64,000 nt of DNA from Sphingomonas sp. HF-S4 (GCF_032911445.1 NZ_JAWJEJ010000001.1:2232001-2296000), one strand, 5' to 3'. Shown: positions 10,217 through 26,986, counted from the first letter of the stretch. The notes: generated by a model from the letters alone, not told the origin. Numbers and translations: made by a program.

Positions 10217-11922
10217 TCGCCGCCCTTTGCCGGATCGGCAGGTTTCCAGATCAGCGGAGTCAGCTCGCTCTCGTCGAGATCGCGGCCGACCTGGGGCGTG
10301 ACGCCCAGGATCGGTCCGGTGCGGCTGATGACGCGGCTGATCACCGGTGCCGCGGTCCAGGCGGCGGTGGTGAGGCCGAAGCTTTGGGCATTGCCCTTGG
10401 GCGAGTCGAGCATGGCGATCACCACATAGCGCGGTGCGTCCATCGGGAAAGCCGCCGCGAAGGTCGAAACGTTGCGATGGCGATCATAGCCGCCGCTCAC
10501 CGCGGCCTCCGCCGTGCCCGTCTTGCCGCCGACGCGGTAGCCGATCGACTCGGCCTTGCGCCCGGTGCCGCTCAGCACGATCAGGCGGAGCAATTGGCGC
10601 ATTCGCGCGCTGGTAGCCTCGCTGAATACCCGGCGCCCTTCGGTGGCCTTGCCCGGCTCCAGCTTCATCAAGGTCGCCGGGCGCCAGATCCCGCCATTGA
10701 CCAGCGAGGCATAGGCGCTGGCGAGGTGCATCGGCGTTACCGCGATGCCGTGGCCGAAGCCGGTGGTCATCACGGTGACGCGGCCCCAGCTCGCCGGCCA
10801 GAGCGTACGCGCGCCGTCGCCAAGGTCGATCGCCGGGCGCTGGTCGAAGCCGAGCTTGCGGAACAGGTTCTGCATCCGCTCGGCGCCGATCTCGTCGGCG
10901 ATGCGCGCGGTGGCGACGTTCGAGGAGTGAATCAGCGTCTCGGGGATGTTGAGCCAGCGCTGCGGCACGTGGCCGACATCGTCGCGAATCTTGAAGCGGC
11001 CGATCTCCAGCGGCTTCGTGGCATCGAAGCGGCGCGTCATCGACGTGACGGTGCCGCTCTCGATCGCGCCGGCGACGGCGATCGGCTTGAAGGTCGAACC
11101 GAGCTCGTAGACGCTCTGCGTCACGTTGTTGCGCGGCGGAACGCCCTGGATCGCGTTGGGGTTGAAGCTGGGCAGCGACACCATCGCCATCACCTCGCCG
11201 GTGCGCACGTCGAGGATCACGCCGGCGGCACCGCGGGCCTGAAAGGCGGTCATCGCGCCGCCGAGCTCGCTTTCGAGCGCGGCCTGGACGCGCGTGTCGA
11301 TCGACAGCGCCATCGGCTTGCCGCGGCGCGCAGGATCACTGAGCTGCGCCTCGAGCACCTTCTCCATGCCCGACACGCCGATACCGCGGGAATCGACGAA
11401 GCCGAGGACGTGCGCGGCCATGCTCGACTGCGGATAGAGCCGGTCGGGCTCGCGCTGGAATTCCATCGCGGGCTCGCCGAGCGCGTTTACGGCGGTGACC
11501 AGCTCGGGCATCGCGCGGCGCTTGAGATAGGCGAAGCGGCTGCCCGAATTGAGCACGGCAAAATATTCGCCGGCGCTCTTCTCGGGGATCAGCTCGGCGA
11601 GCTTCTGCGCGAGCGCGTTCTTGTCGCCGATGATCTGGTTGGGGTGAATCGCGATCGACCAGGCATCGATACTGCGCGCGAGCGGCGCGCCGTTGCGGTC
11701 GACGATGTCGCCGCGCGGCGGGACGAGCGCGGAGGCGATGTCGCGCGCAGTGGCGGGCTCGGCCCAGAGCGCCAGAAGGGCGAGCTTGCCGATCACCACC
11801 AGCATGCCCGCGCCGAACAGCAGCGACAGGATCATCAGCCGCACCTGGGCGATGGCGACGAGCGCCTGACGGGCACCGCCCGTGCGGCCCTGCCGGGCCG
11901 GCGGGGCGACGACGACGATCAC
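10213..11922 (-). CDS. ftsI: Division transpeptidase FtsI (PBP3, class B PBP)
   Basis: FtsI is the septal peptidoglycan transpeptidase and partner of FtsW. The start is taken as the GTG at 11920-11922, which overlaps the ftsL stop (GTGA), giving 569 aa. A single membrane anchor lies at about residues 27-52. It is followed by the class B pedestal motif RGDIVDRNGAPLA and the catalytic domain with STFK (catalytic Ser), the SSN motif in HSSNVATA, and KTGTAE. The frame is open for a long way upstream, but that part reads through ftsL out of frame. Confidence 0.96.
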   Translation of the reverse strand: MIVVVAPPARQGRTGGARQALVAIAQVRLMILSLLFGAGMLVVIGKLALLALWAEPATARDIASALVPPRGDIVDRNGAPLARSIDAWSIAIHPNQIIGDKNALAQKLAELIPEKSAGEYFAVLNSGSRFAYLKRRAMPELVTAVNALGEPAMEFQREPDRLYPQSSMAAHVLGFVDSRGIGVSGMEKVLEAQLSDPARRGKPMALSIDTRVQAALESELGGAMTAFQARGAAGVILDVRTGEVMAMVSLPSFNPNAIQGVPPRNNVTQSVYELGSTFKPIAVAGAIESGTVTSMTRRFDATKPLEIGRFKIRDDVGHVPQRWLNIPETLIHSSNVATARIADEIGAERMQNLFRKLGFDQRPAIDLGDGARTLWPASWGRVTVMTTGFGHGIAVTPMHLASAYASLVNGGIWRPATLMKLEPGKATEGRRVFSEATSARMRQLLRLIVLSGTGRKAESIGYRVGGKTGTAEAAVSGGYDRHRNVSTFAAAFPMDAPRYVVIAMLDSPKGNAQSFGLTTAAWTAAPVISRVISRTGPILGVTPQVGRDLDESELTPLIWKPADPAKGGE

Positions 11923-12485
11923 CGCAGCGCCAGCTTCTCGCGCTTCGCCAGCTTCTGCAGGTCGTCGATCGTCGAGGCGCTCAGCACGCCCTTGTCGACC
12001 GATGCGATCGCCTGGCGCTCTGCCCTCTTCATAAGCTTCTTGAGCTCTCCGTCCTGCTGGGCCGCGCTCTTGGCGGGCGCGGCGGCGCTGGTTGCAGCCT
12101 GCACTGGAACGGCGACGGGCGCCACCACTGCGGCGGCGGTCTCGACCGGGGCTGCGCCAGCCGGAACGATCAGCGCGGCGACCTGAATGTCCGCGGGCTG
12201 GCCGAGGCTGGCCAGCGCGGTCTCGCCGGCCAGGAACTGCGCGGGCACCGGCGCGGCGAGCGCCAGCACGTCGCCGTTCCAGCGCTCGAGCTGCGCCATG
12301 TTGGCGCGCGTGTTGAACTCGGTCTCGAGCTGGCGGATATCGCGCTGCGCCTGGAGGATCGCCGACTTGGTCGCGTTGAGCTTGGCCTGTTCGGCCGCCC
12401 CATGCGAATTGACGAGGTAACATGCCGGCGCCACGACAACGCCGCACAGGAACCATCCCAGTCCCTTGAAGCCCTGCACTGCCAT
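11919..12485 (-). CDS. ftsL: FtsL-like division protein
   Basis: The 188-aa protein has one N-terminal membrane segment (about residues 8-26) followed by a coiled-coil-prone stretch (residues 30-75), the architecture of FtsL in the FtsQLB complex. It sits between rsmH and ftsI, the usual place. It is longer than typical FtsL (about 100-120 aa) because of an Ala/Pro/Val-rich linker and a charged C-terminal helix. Sequence similarity to FtsL is weak, so the call relies on position and topology. Its ATG shares one base with the rsmH stop. Confidence 0.8.
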   Translation of the reverse strand: MAVQGFKGLGWFLCGVVVAPACYLVNSHGAAEQAKLNATKSAILQAQRDIRQLETEFNTRANMAQLERWNGDVLALAAPVPAQFLAGETALASLGQPADIQVAALIVPAGAAPVETAAAVVAPVAVPVQAATSAAAPAKSAAQQDGELKKLMKRAERQAIASVDKGVLSASTIDDLQKLAKREKLALR

Positions 12486-13429
12486 CAGTTCACTCCCTCA
12501 CTGCCCCATGCCGCCGCAGCCGTCCGACGCGCCACGCGCAGCGTCGCGGACCGGGCGCGCGGGTTACGCGCTACTTCCGCCTCGCCGGGCCGCACGGCCT
12601 TGGCGGGGGTCTCGAAACTCGGCGCGGCCTTGGGCCCCGCCATCGGACGATGCCGCGAGCCCGCGGGCTCGCTGCCGCTACGCTCGCGCAGGAACCGCTT
12701 GACCATGCGGTCCTCGAGCGAATGGAAGGTCACCACCGCCAGCCGGCCTCCGGGCTTGAGCACGCGCTCGGCCGCAGCCAGCCCTTCCGCGAGTTCGTCG
12801 AGCTCGCGGTTCAAGTGGATGCGGATCGCCTGAAAGGTCCGGGTGGCCGGGTCCTTCTTGTCGTAGTCTTTATGGTTTAAGGATTTCCTTACCACGTTGG
12901 CGAGTTCGGAAGTCCGCTTAAGGGGTCGTGCGGAGACGATCGCGCGCGCCACGCGGCGCGAACGTGGTTCTTCGCCATAGTTAAAGAGGACGTCGGCGAT
13001 CTCTTCTTCGTCGGCAGTGTTGAGCCACTCCTCCGCGGTCATCCCCGACTGGCTCATCCGCATGTCGAGCGGCCCGTCATTCTGGAAGCTGAAGCCGCGA
13101 TCAGCCTGGTCGAGCTGCATCGACGAGACGCCGATATCGAGCGTCACGCCATCGACGGGAACGAGGCCACGGCGCGCAAGCTCGCCTTCCATCTGGCTGA
13201 ACGGCGCCTCGATCAGCACCAGCCGCCCGCCCGCTTCCGCCACGAGAGCTTGGCCGCCCTCGATCGCGTTTGGATCGCGATCGAAGGCGGCCACCTCGGC
13301 ACCCCGCTCGAGGATGGCGTTGGTATAGCCGCCCGCGCCGAAGGTCGCGTCGACATGGCGCTCGCCAGGCACGATGGCGAGTCCGTCGACGACTTCGCCG
13401 AGCAGCACGGGGATGTGGGGCGCGCTCAC
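12485..13429 (-). CDS. rsmH: 16S rRNA (cytosine(1402)-N(4))-methyltransferase RsmH (MraW)
   Basis: RsmH is an S-adenosylmethionine-dependent enzyme that methylates N4 of C1402 in the ribosomal P site. The protein is 314 aa with [13 protein letters not shown] at the N-terminus, the SAM loop [36 protein letters not shown] and the C-terminal [14 protein letters not shown]. The GTG at 13427-13429 overlaps the mraZ stop (GTGA) and is the natural start. The open frame upstream falls in mraZ. Confidence 0.97.
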   Translation of the reverse strand: MSAPHIPVLLGEVVDGLAIVPGERHVDATFGAGGYTNAILERGAEVAAFDRDPNAIEGGQALVAEAGGRLVLIEAPFSQMEGELARRGLVPVDGVTLDIGVSSMQLDQADRGFSFQNDGPLDMRMSQSGMTAEEWLNTADEEEIADVLFNYGEEPRSRRVARAIVSARPLKRTSELANVVRKSLNHKDYDKKDPATRTFQAIRIHLNRELDELAEGLAAAERVLKPGGRLAVVTFHSLEDRMVKRFLRERSGSEPAGSRHRPMAGPKAAPSFETPAKAVRPGEAEVARNPRARSATLRVARRTAAAAWGSEGVN

Positions 13430-13911
13430 AGCTTCACGCCCTTGGACTGGCAGAGATATTCGCAGATCTCGCGAAGGCCCGGATCGGCATTCTCGTCGGC
13501 GAGCAGCACTTCGGGCGCCCAGACGTCGAACGTCTCGCCGCTGCCGTTGAAAAAAGCCCATTTCCCGATCTTGGCCTTCATCCGGAAGAAGGGCGGGATT
13601 ACGAAGCGCCCGGAGTCATCGAACGGCGCCTTCTCGACCTGGCCGAAGGCGCGCCGCTTGGCACGGGTATCGACTTCGGAGCCGCGCCCCTCGGCCGCCT
13701 GCTCCTTGCGATCGATGCGGTCGTACTTCTCCTTCGACCAGCTGAGGTCGTGCGCGGAGAGGCACGCATCCTCCGGGTGGAGGCCGACGACGATCTGGCG
13801 GATGTCCGAATTGCGCTCGGCGGCGGCGCGCAGGTCTGCGGGAATGGCGACGCGACCCTTCAGGTCGACCGCCTGGAGCGCAAATCCCTCGAAGAGCTCC
13901 CTGTCCGCCAA
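13426..13911 (-). CDS. mraZ: Transcriptional regulator MraZ
   Basis: MraZ is a DNA-binding protein with two AbrB-like half domains that regulates its own dcw cluster. Family features are the N-terminal [22 protein letters not shown] and the second half domain with [13 protein letters not shown]. The likely start is a TTG at 13909-13911 (product 161 aa). It gives the standard N-terminus ADRELFEGF and has an AGGGG-like ribosome site about 9 bases upstream. An in-frame ATG at 14031 is unlikely because it lies on the predicted -10 box. It is first in the cluster, and its stop overlaps rsmH. Confidence 0.93.
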   Translation of the reverse strand: MADRELFEGFALQAVDLKGRVAIPADLRAAAERNSDIRQIVVGLHPEDACLSAHDLSWSKEKYDRIDRKEQAAEGRGSEVDTRAKRRAFGQVEKAPFDDSGRFVIPPFFRMKAKIGKWAFFNGSGETFDVWAPEVLLADENADPGLREICEYLCQSKGVKL

Positions 13912-14030
13912 AACCCAAAACCCCTTTTGGGCACGACTTTCCCGCTTCCGGAATCGCGGCTTGCCAGCTGCCCTCCGGCGCTTTTGCTCACGGTGAAAGG
14001 GTCGCGCCCCTGTACAGCCTTTTGAACACA

Positions 14031-14058
14031 ATTATAGGCGGGTGACAACGGGTAAAGC
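14031..14058 (-). promoter_or_regulatory. Probable promoter of the dcw cluster
   Basis: On the minus strand there is an exact TATAAT at 14036-14031, in a rare AT-rich patch. The best -35 candidate is weak (GCTTTA at 14058-14053, 16-base spacer). The predicted start near 14024 would give a leader of about 110 bases before the mraZ TTG. No other promoter-like site is seen between here and mraZ. This is inference from sequence match. Confidence 0.55.
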
Positions 14059-14074
14059 GGGGATCAGCCGGGAT

Positions 14075-14092
14075 TTTGCCCCACTTTGCCCC
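14075..14092 (-). promoter_or_regulatory. Direct repeat resembling MraZ boxes
   Basis: On the minus strand, GGGGCAAA occurs twice with an exact 10-base period (14092-14085 and 14082-14075). MraZ is known to bind G-rich direct repeats (TGGGN) spaced by 5 bases, also a 10-base period. The pair lies about 40-55 bases upstream of the TATAAT. The classic boxes lie between promoter and mraZ, so the position is unusual. Confidence 0.4.
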
Positions 14093-14108
14093 TCAGAATT
14101 GCGAGGTT

Positions 14109-14137
14109 TTGCATTGAATCATGGTATGTTCTATATA
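14109..14137 (+). promoter_or_regulatory. Sigma70-type promoter with no recognised gene downstream
   Basis: TTGCAT (14109-14114), a 17-base spacer and TATATA (14132-14137) form a good plus-strand promoter in an AT-rich patch. The predicted start is near 14144. Downstream to 14294 there is no convincing plus-strand gene, and beyond that the transcript would be antisense to the small membrane protein gene. An untranslated RNA is possible. A hairpin (CCCGTC/GACGGG, 14278-14293) follows but lacks a T run. Confidence 0.45.
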
Positions 14138-14294
14138 AGTTCCAATCAGGTTGGCTGGAGCCCATGGCAGCCACGCAGTCGGCAAGGCACAGAGGAGCAG
14201 GAGGGGTCATTTTTGACGGGCGCACGGCGCGCGCGAGTCGATCTGGCGCTGGCGCTCCCCGCCCCACCCGTCTTGTCCCGTCAGCGGACGGGAA

Positions 14295-14594
14295 TTACTG
14301 CTGCCGGCTGTGCTGCGGCTCGTGCGGCGGCGTGTCGGTCGAGGAAGTGCTCGGCGCCACGCCCAGTTCGGCGAGCGGTTCGTCCTTCTTCTCGATAGTG
14401 TTGCCCGGCGCGCTGGTCATGTTGGCGACCACCGAGGCATTGGGCGCGCCGATCGCCGAGACCGGCTCGTCGCGATTGGCCGAGGAAAAGATCGCGCTGG
14501 CCAGTCCGATAAGGACCAGCACCATCGCCAGCCCGGTCATACCGACCCGGACACGCTGCATCGCCTGCTCTGAGTCTCGCGATCCCGACTTCAT
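14295..14594 (-). CDS. Small single-pass membrane protein of unknown function (99 aa)
   Basis: The product starts MKSGSRDSEQAMQRVRVG, then has one hydrophobic segment (about residues 19-37) ending in an Ala/Ser-rich stretch. A low-complexity Ser/Thr/Pro/His tail follows. The topology suggests a short cytoplasmic N-terminus, one anchor and a periplasmic tail. No family is recognised. The frame overlaps other open frames, but this is the one with a sensible membrane segment. It is downstream of the cysteine synthase gene's opposite end, with a 50-base gap. Codon choice matches its neighbours. Confidence 0.65.
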   Translation of the reverse strand: MKSGSRDSEQAMQRVRVGMTGLAMVLVLIGLASAIFSSANRDEPVSAIGAPNASVVANMTSAPGNTIEKKDEPLAELGVAPSTSSTDTPPHEPQHSRQQ

Positions 14595-14644
14595 AGCTGT
14601 GGCAAAAATGTAACGCCTGGACCCGCACTTGTCGAGGCGAAGTT

Positions 14645-15637
14645 TCAGGCGGCGTCCGCCGCCGGGGCAACGGGCAGCCCCTTGGCCCGCAGCCATTCGG
14701 GATTGTAGAGCGTCGAGAGATAGCGGAAGCCGGTGTCGCACAGGATCGTCGCGATGCGCTTGCCCGGCCCCAATTGCCGCGCCAGCCGCACCGCGCCGGC
14801 CACGTTGATCCCCGAGGAGAGCCCCAGGCACAGCCCCTCCTCGGCGAGCAGCCGGCGGACCCATTCGAGCCCCTCCTCGTCGGAGATGCGGAACTGCGTG
14901 TCGATCGGCGCGCCTTCGAGATTGCCGGTGATCCGTCCCTGCCCGATCCCCTCGGCGACCGACGAGCCTTCGGACTTCAATTCACCACAGGCATAATAGT
15001 CGTAGAGCGCGGCGCCGTGCGGGTCGCTCAGCGCGATGCACACCGCCTCGTCCTTGGCCTTGAGCCCCATGCCGACCCCGGCGATCGTCCCGCCGGTGCC
15101 CGCGGCGCAAGTGAACCCGTGGATCCGGCCGTCCATCTGCGCCCAGATTTCCTCGGCGGTGCCAACGATATGCGCGCGGCGATTGGCGATATTGTCGAAC
15201 TGGTTGGCCCAGATCGCGTTGGGCGTCTCCTCGGCGATGCGGCGCGAAGTGTGGACGAAATGCCCCGGGTTCGAATAGGGCGCCGCGGGCACCAGCACCA
15301 ACTCGGCACCCAAGGCGCGCAGCGTGTCCATCTTCTCGCGGCTCTGGGTCTCGGGCATGACGATGATCGTCTTGTAGCCCTTGGCATTGGCGACCAGCGC
15401 GAGGCCGATGCCGGTATTGCCCGCGGTGCCCTCGACGATCGTCCCGCCGGGCTGGATCGCCCCGCGCTCCTCGGCATCCTGAACGATGAACAGCGCGGCG
15501 CGGTCCTTCACCGACGCGCCGGGATTGGCGAACTCGCACTTGCCGAAAATGTCGCAGCCGGTCGCCTCGCTCGGCCCCTTGAGCCGCACCAGCGGAGTGT
15601 TGCCGATCAGGGCCAGCGTGTCGGATGTCGCATGCAT
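14645..15637 (-). CDS. cysK: Cysteine synthase family PLP enzyme
   Basis: This is a fold-type II PLP enzyme that makes cysteine from O-acetylserine (or a related serine ester) and sulfide. At 330 aa it has family length. The PLP lysine is K44 in NPGASVKDRAA, the phosphate and substrate loop is EGTAGNTGIG (about 68-77), and the cofactor phosphate loop is AAGTGGTIAGV. ETQSREKMDTLRALGAE is also typical. The loop reads GTAGNTG rather than the TSGNTG of classic CysK, so this is the CysK-like branch found in alphaproteobacteria, and substrate choice is less certain. The ATG at 15637 is the only reasonable start. Confidence 0.87.
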   Translation of the reverse strand: MHATSDTLALIGNTPLVRLKGPSEATGCDIFGKCEFANPGASVKDRAALFIVQDAEERGAIQPGGTIVEGTAGNTGIGLALVANAKGYKTIIVMPETQSREKMDTLRALGAELVLVPAAPYSNPGHFVHTSRRIAEETPNAIWANQFDNIANRRAHIVGTAEEIWAQMDGRIHGFTCAAGTGGTIAGVGMGLKAKDEAVCIALSDPHGAALYDYYACGELKSEGSSVAEGIGQGRITGNLEGAPIDTQFRISDEEGLEWVRRLLAEEGLCLGLSSGINVAGAVRLARQLGPGKRIATILCDTGFRYLSTLYNPEWLRAKGLPVAPAADAA

Positions 15638-15756
15638 GACGGCTAGATAGGGGCGCGAACCCCCGCGCCGCAAGCAAGGCTTGATAGGCGGTGCCCAATC
15701 GCGCATTGCCCGCCGCCACTCCGCCGAGAAGCTTTCCGGCAGCCGGAACAGACAGG

Positions 15757-16452
15757 ATGAAGCCCCCAGCACACCATGCGATCGACGCCTTGCTGACCGG
15801 CCCGGTGCGACCGCTCGGTCCGCGGCACGTGGCGAGCGGGATCGACAAATGCCCGCAGGATCGGACGCTGCGGCTGTCCTTCACGGGCCTGGCCGGCGAC
15901 GAGCAGGGCGACACGCGGCATCATGGCGGCCCGGACAAGGCGGTCCACCACTATCCAAGCGACCACTATTCCCGATGGCGCGACGAGATCGGCGCGCACC
16001 CGCTGCTAGACCGGCCGGGCGCGTTCGGCGAGAACATCGCCGCATCGGGCCTCACCGAGGTGGATATCGCAGTCGGCGACCGCTTTCGGCTGGGCACTGC
16101 GCTGGTCGAAGTCTCGCAAGGCCGCCAACCCTGCTTCCGGCTCAATTTGCGGTTCGAGCTGCGCGACATGGCGCGGCGAATGCAGGATAGCGGCCGGACC
16201 GGCTGGTATTATCGCGTGATCGAGGAAGGCGAAGTCGGCCCGGACGACACGCTGCACCTGCTCGACCGCGCGGCGCCCGAATGGACGATCGATCGCCTTC
16301 GCCGCATTCTCTATGTCGACGTTAAGGACCGCGACAGCCTGGCGGCGATCGCCGCGCTGCCGCTGCTGCCCGCGCGCTGGCGCGAGACCGCGGCGCGGCG
16401 GCTCGTCACGGGGACCGTCGAGGACTGGCGCAAACGGCTCGACGGGGTATGA
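15757..16452 (+). CDS. MOSC domain-containing protein (YiiM type)
   Basis: MOSC domains carry sulfur or bind molybdenum cofactor. The YiiM subgroup has been linked to reduction of N-hydroxylated purines. The 231-aa protein shows GDEQGDTRHHGGPDKAVHHYP near residue 50, GAFGENIAASG near residue 90 and the conserved cysteine in QGRQPCFRLN near residue 130. The ATG at 15757 has a GACAGG-like ribosome site, and upstream in-frame sequence looks non-coding. A molybdate transporter at 29095-31229 would fit a cell that uses molybdenum cofactor. The exact substrate is unknown. Confidence 0.88.
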   Translation: MKPPAHHAIDALLTGPVRPLGPRHVASGIDKCPQDRTLRLSFTGLAGDEQGDTRHHGGPDKAVHHYPSDHYSRWRDEIGAHPLLDRPGAFGENIAASGLTEVDIAVGDRFRLGTALVEVSQGRQPCFRLNLRFELRDMARRMQDSGRTGWYYRVIEEGEVGPDDTLHLLDRAAPEWTIDRLRRILYVDVKDRDSLAAIAALPLLPARWRETAARRLVTGTVEDWRKRLDGV

Positions 16453-16499
16453 GCACCCGCCAAGGGCACCTGCTCACGCACTCGTTCGAGGAATAACCG

Positions 16500-16937
16500 A
16501 TGCAGGCCGTGCTCCCGATCGTCGTCGCGCTGATCGCCGGACTGTGCGTCGCGGTGCAGGCGCCGACCAATGCGACGCTCGCCCGCGCCTCGAGCTCGCT
16601 GTGGCTCGCCGCGTCGATCTCGTTCCTGGGCGGCACCGCGGCGGTGCTGGCGATCTGGGCGCTGATCGATCGCACGCCGATCGCCGCCGCGCGTCAGGCG
16701 CCGCCCTGGGCGTGGGTGGGCGGGCTCTACGGCGCCTTTTTCGTCGCCGCAGTATCGTTCGCGACGCCGCGCCTGGGACTCGCGGTAACCCTTACCCTGA
16801 CCATCGCCGCGCAATTGACCGCGGCGGTGGTACTCGATCATTTCGGCATGCTCGGCCTCGAACGCAACGCGATCACGCTCACCAAGCTGATCGGGCTGGC
16901 GCTGATGGTCGCCGGGGTGCTGCTGGTCCGGCGCTGA
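16500..16937 (+). CDS. YdcZ-type (DUF606) membrane transporter-like protein
   Basis: The 145-aa protein is almost entirely hydrophobic, with about five membrane helices. It resembles the small DMT-superfamily YdcZ/DUF606 proteins: an N-terminal VALIAGLCVAVQAPTNATLAR helix and a C-terminal KLIGLALMVAGVLLVRR helix. These are half-size relatives of EamA exporters and may work as dimers. It has a GAGGAAT ribosome site 7-12 bases before ATG and follows the MOSC gene by 47 bases, so the two may be co-transcribed. Substrate unknown. Confidence 0.82.
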   Translation: MQAVLPIVVALIAGLCVAVQAPTNATLARASSSLWLAASISFLGGTAAVLAIWALIDRTPIAAARQAPPWAWVGGLYGAFFVAAVSFATPRLGLAVTLTLTIAAQLTAAVVLDHFGMLGLERNAITLTKLIGLALMVAGVLLVRR

Positions 16938-16977
16938 TCCGGAACGGAAAACTACGCAGTTGCACGCCTGCGCGATT

Positions 16978-17006
16978 TGACACGCGACCCCCTGCGCCCT
17001 ATATCG
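16978..17006 (+). promoter_or_regulatory. Strong sigma70-type promoter for rpoBC
   Basis: An exact TTGACA (16978-16983), a 17-base spacer and TATATC (17001-17006) predict a start near 17013. This leaves a leader of about 214 bases before the rpoB ATG. It is the best -35/-10 match in the window and lies in the only gap upstream of rpoB. The leader contains no convincing gene. Confidence 0.75.
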
Positions 17007-17226
17007 CCAACCACACCACAGCACCGGGAAATGATGCGCCGTCGCGCAGTGCATCGATCGAATTGGTCTGCGGTTCTACAGGACGCCGAAAGCTGCCGAA
17101 ACCCGCACAGGGAGTCGCGCGGCCTTTTCGCGTCCTTTGGCACGTCCCGGCCCCGGATCAGGGGCAGCGAAATTACGCCCCCGCCCCGGCAGGGGCAAAC
17201 TTACGGCTGACGAGGCACAAACACAC

Positions 17227-21381
<4,155 letters not shown>

Positions 21382-21456
21382 GGGGTTCGGGCGCCACCTG
21401 CGGGTGGCGCCCCTCCCTGCCCGCCCAGAGATTTGTCCTCCCATGAGGAAACAGAA

Positions 21457-25752
<4,296 letters not shown>

Positions 25753-25790
25753 TCGCTTAAGTTCGGCCTCTAAGGCGCTGAACAAGAAGA

Positions 25791-25827
25791 GCCGCCGTCC
25801 GGTAGACCGGGCGGCGGCTTTTTCTTT
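25791..25827 (+). terminator. Rho-independent terminator of rpoBC
   Basis: A 12-base stem (GCCGCCGTCCGG with CCGGGCGGCGGC) and a TAGA loop are followed by TTTTTCTTT, 38 bases after the rpoC stop. This is the clearest terminator in the window. Confidence 0.93.
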
Positions 25828-25887
25828 GCCTCCGACTTGAACCAGGCGCCTCCTCGTGACACTCTTCATGCAAGAGGAGTGCATGCG

Positions 25888-26235
25888 ATGGCCAGCAAGC
25901 ACGAGGAACTGGACGACGCGATCCACGCCATCCGCCAGATCATGAAACTGTTCATGCTCGAGCGAATATTGTGCGTGATCTGCGGGGTCTGCTCGTTCGG
26001 CCTGTTTCTCTTCGCCGCCTACAAGCTGTTCGACTCGCAGGTCGTCGACACCAAGACGATGGGGATCATCTTCGGGGCGAGCGGCATCTCGACCGCAGCG
26101 TCGGCGGGCATCAGCTATTATCTAAACAAGTCTTTCAACATCATCGAGCGGCTGATCCTGGGCGTCGCCCTCCCGTCCGCGCCGCCCCCTGCCCCGACAC
26201 CGGCCCCCACACCGACCCAAGCCGCGACGGCATGA
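25888..26235 (+). CDS. Small two-helix membrane protein of unknown function (115 aa)
   Basis: The product starts MASKHEELDDAIHAIRQIMK, with two membrane helices (about residues 30-50 and 62-82). A Pro/Ala/Thr-rich tail ends in APTPTQAATA. The ATG at 25888 has an AGAGGAG ribosome site 9 bases upstream. The stop overlaps the next ATG (ATGA, 26232-26235), so the two products are coupled and may form one complex. Residues 50-80 are rich in Gly/Ala/Ser, like oligomer-forming helices. No family recognised. Confidence 0.75.
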   Translation: MASKHEELDDAIHAIRQIMKLFMLERILCVICGVCSFGLFLFAAYKLFDSQVVDTKTMGIIFGASGISTAASAGISYYLNKSFNIIERLILGVALPSAPPPAPTPAPTPTQAATA

Positions 26236-26978
26236 GCACCTCGTTCACGACTCAGACCGAAGCGCTGCTGGCCGAATTGAGCAGCACGCGGCGGCGTACC
26301 CTGCCCTTCGCGGCGCTCGGCGTCCTGGCCACGCTCGTCGCGCTGGCGATCATGCTATGGCTGTTGGCCGAGAACCGCCGCCAGGCCGCAGAGATCGAGC
26401 GCCAGACCCAGGTCGCGCAGAAGAGCATCGCCCAGTTGAATGCGACCCTCGCGCAACTCAAAGCGGGTGGCCAGTCGTCGCGGCTGGTCCAGCAGGCGAT
26501 CGGCCAGGCGACGGCGGCGAAGGTTGCACTGAGCGAGGTGCAGACCACCGCGCTCGATCCGGGCGAGACCGCAGGCGTCACGGTCCCCCCTGCCGAGGTG
26601 ACTTTGGGCCCGCAGTTGATCGCGAGGGGCCCCGACAGCGGCTGGGACGTCGATCTGTTCTGGTGCGCGGGCCCGGGCGAAGCCGGCAATTATGCCGCGG
26701 CGCGCCAAGCCGGTATACTGCTCGGCATCGAGGCTGCGCGGGGCCGCGCGATCGCTCCGGGCGTGCGCGTGGGCCGCGTGCGGCTGCGGACCGTCCGCGA
26801 GCAAGGCCGCGCCAATTGGCCTGCCGGCTTCTATGCCGTATCGGACGGCGGCGATGGCGAAGATGCGGCGGCGAACGCTGCCGCGACGTTCCTGACGAGC
26901 AAGCAACTCGCGGTCGGCCGCAAGCAGAGCCAGGGCAAGCCCACCGCCAGCTATTTCAGCATCTTCGCCTGCAACTGA
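26232..26978 (+). CDS. Membrane-anchored protein with coiled coil, unknown function (248 aa)
   Basis: A short cytoplasmic N-terminus is followed by one membrane helix (about 28-46). Next comes a Gln/Ala-rich coiled coil (47-100) and a globular periplasmic domain with WDVDLFWCAGPGEAGNYAAARQAG, a single Cys in mid-domain and another near the C-terminus (FACN). The globular part recalls periplasmic domains that read stress or ligand state, but I cannot assign a family. It is translationally coupled to the preceding small membrane protein. It ends 8 bases before the convergent porin gene, with no clear terminator between. Confidence 0.75.
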   Translation: MSTSFTTQTEALLAELSSTRRRTLPFAALGVLATLVALAIMLWLLAENRRQAAEIERQTQVAQKSIAQLNATLAQLKAGGQSSRLVQQAIGQATAAKVALSEVQTTALDPGETAGVTVPPAEVTLGPQLIARGPDSGWDVDLFWCAGPGEAGNYAAARQAGILLGIEAARGRAIAPGVRVGRVRLRTVREQGRANWPAGFYAVSDGGDGEDAAANAAATFLTSKQLAVGRKQSQGKPTASYFSIFACN

Positions 26979-26986
26979 TCTGCGCG

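Noticed and set aside
10201..12186. Long plus-strand open frame
   Set aside because: Antisense shadow of ftsI and ftsL with His/Arg/Gly-rich nonsense composition.
13912..14031. ATG at 14031 as the mraZ start
   Set aside because: It overlaps the TATAAT box and adds about 40 Arg/Lys-rich residues absent from the MraZ fold.
14144..14294. 6S or signal recognition particle RNA gene
   Set aside because: I could not find the conserved tetraloop and internal-loop sequences of the SRP RNA, nor a clear long central-bubble hairpin for 6S. Only an unassigned transcript is proposed.
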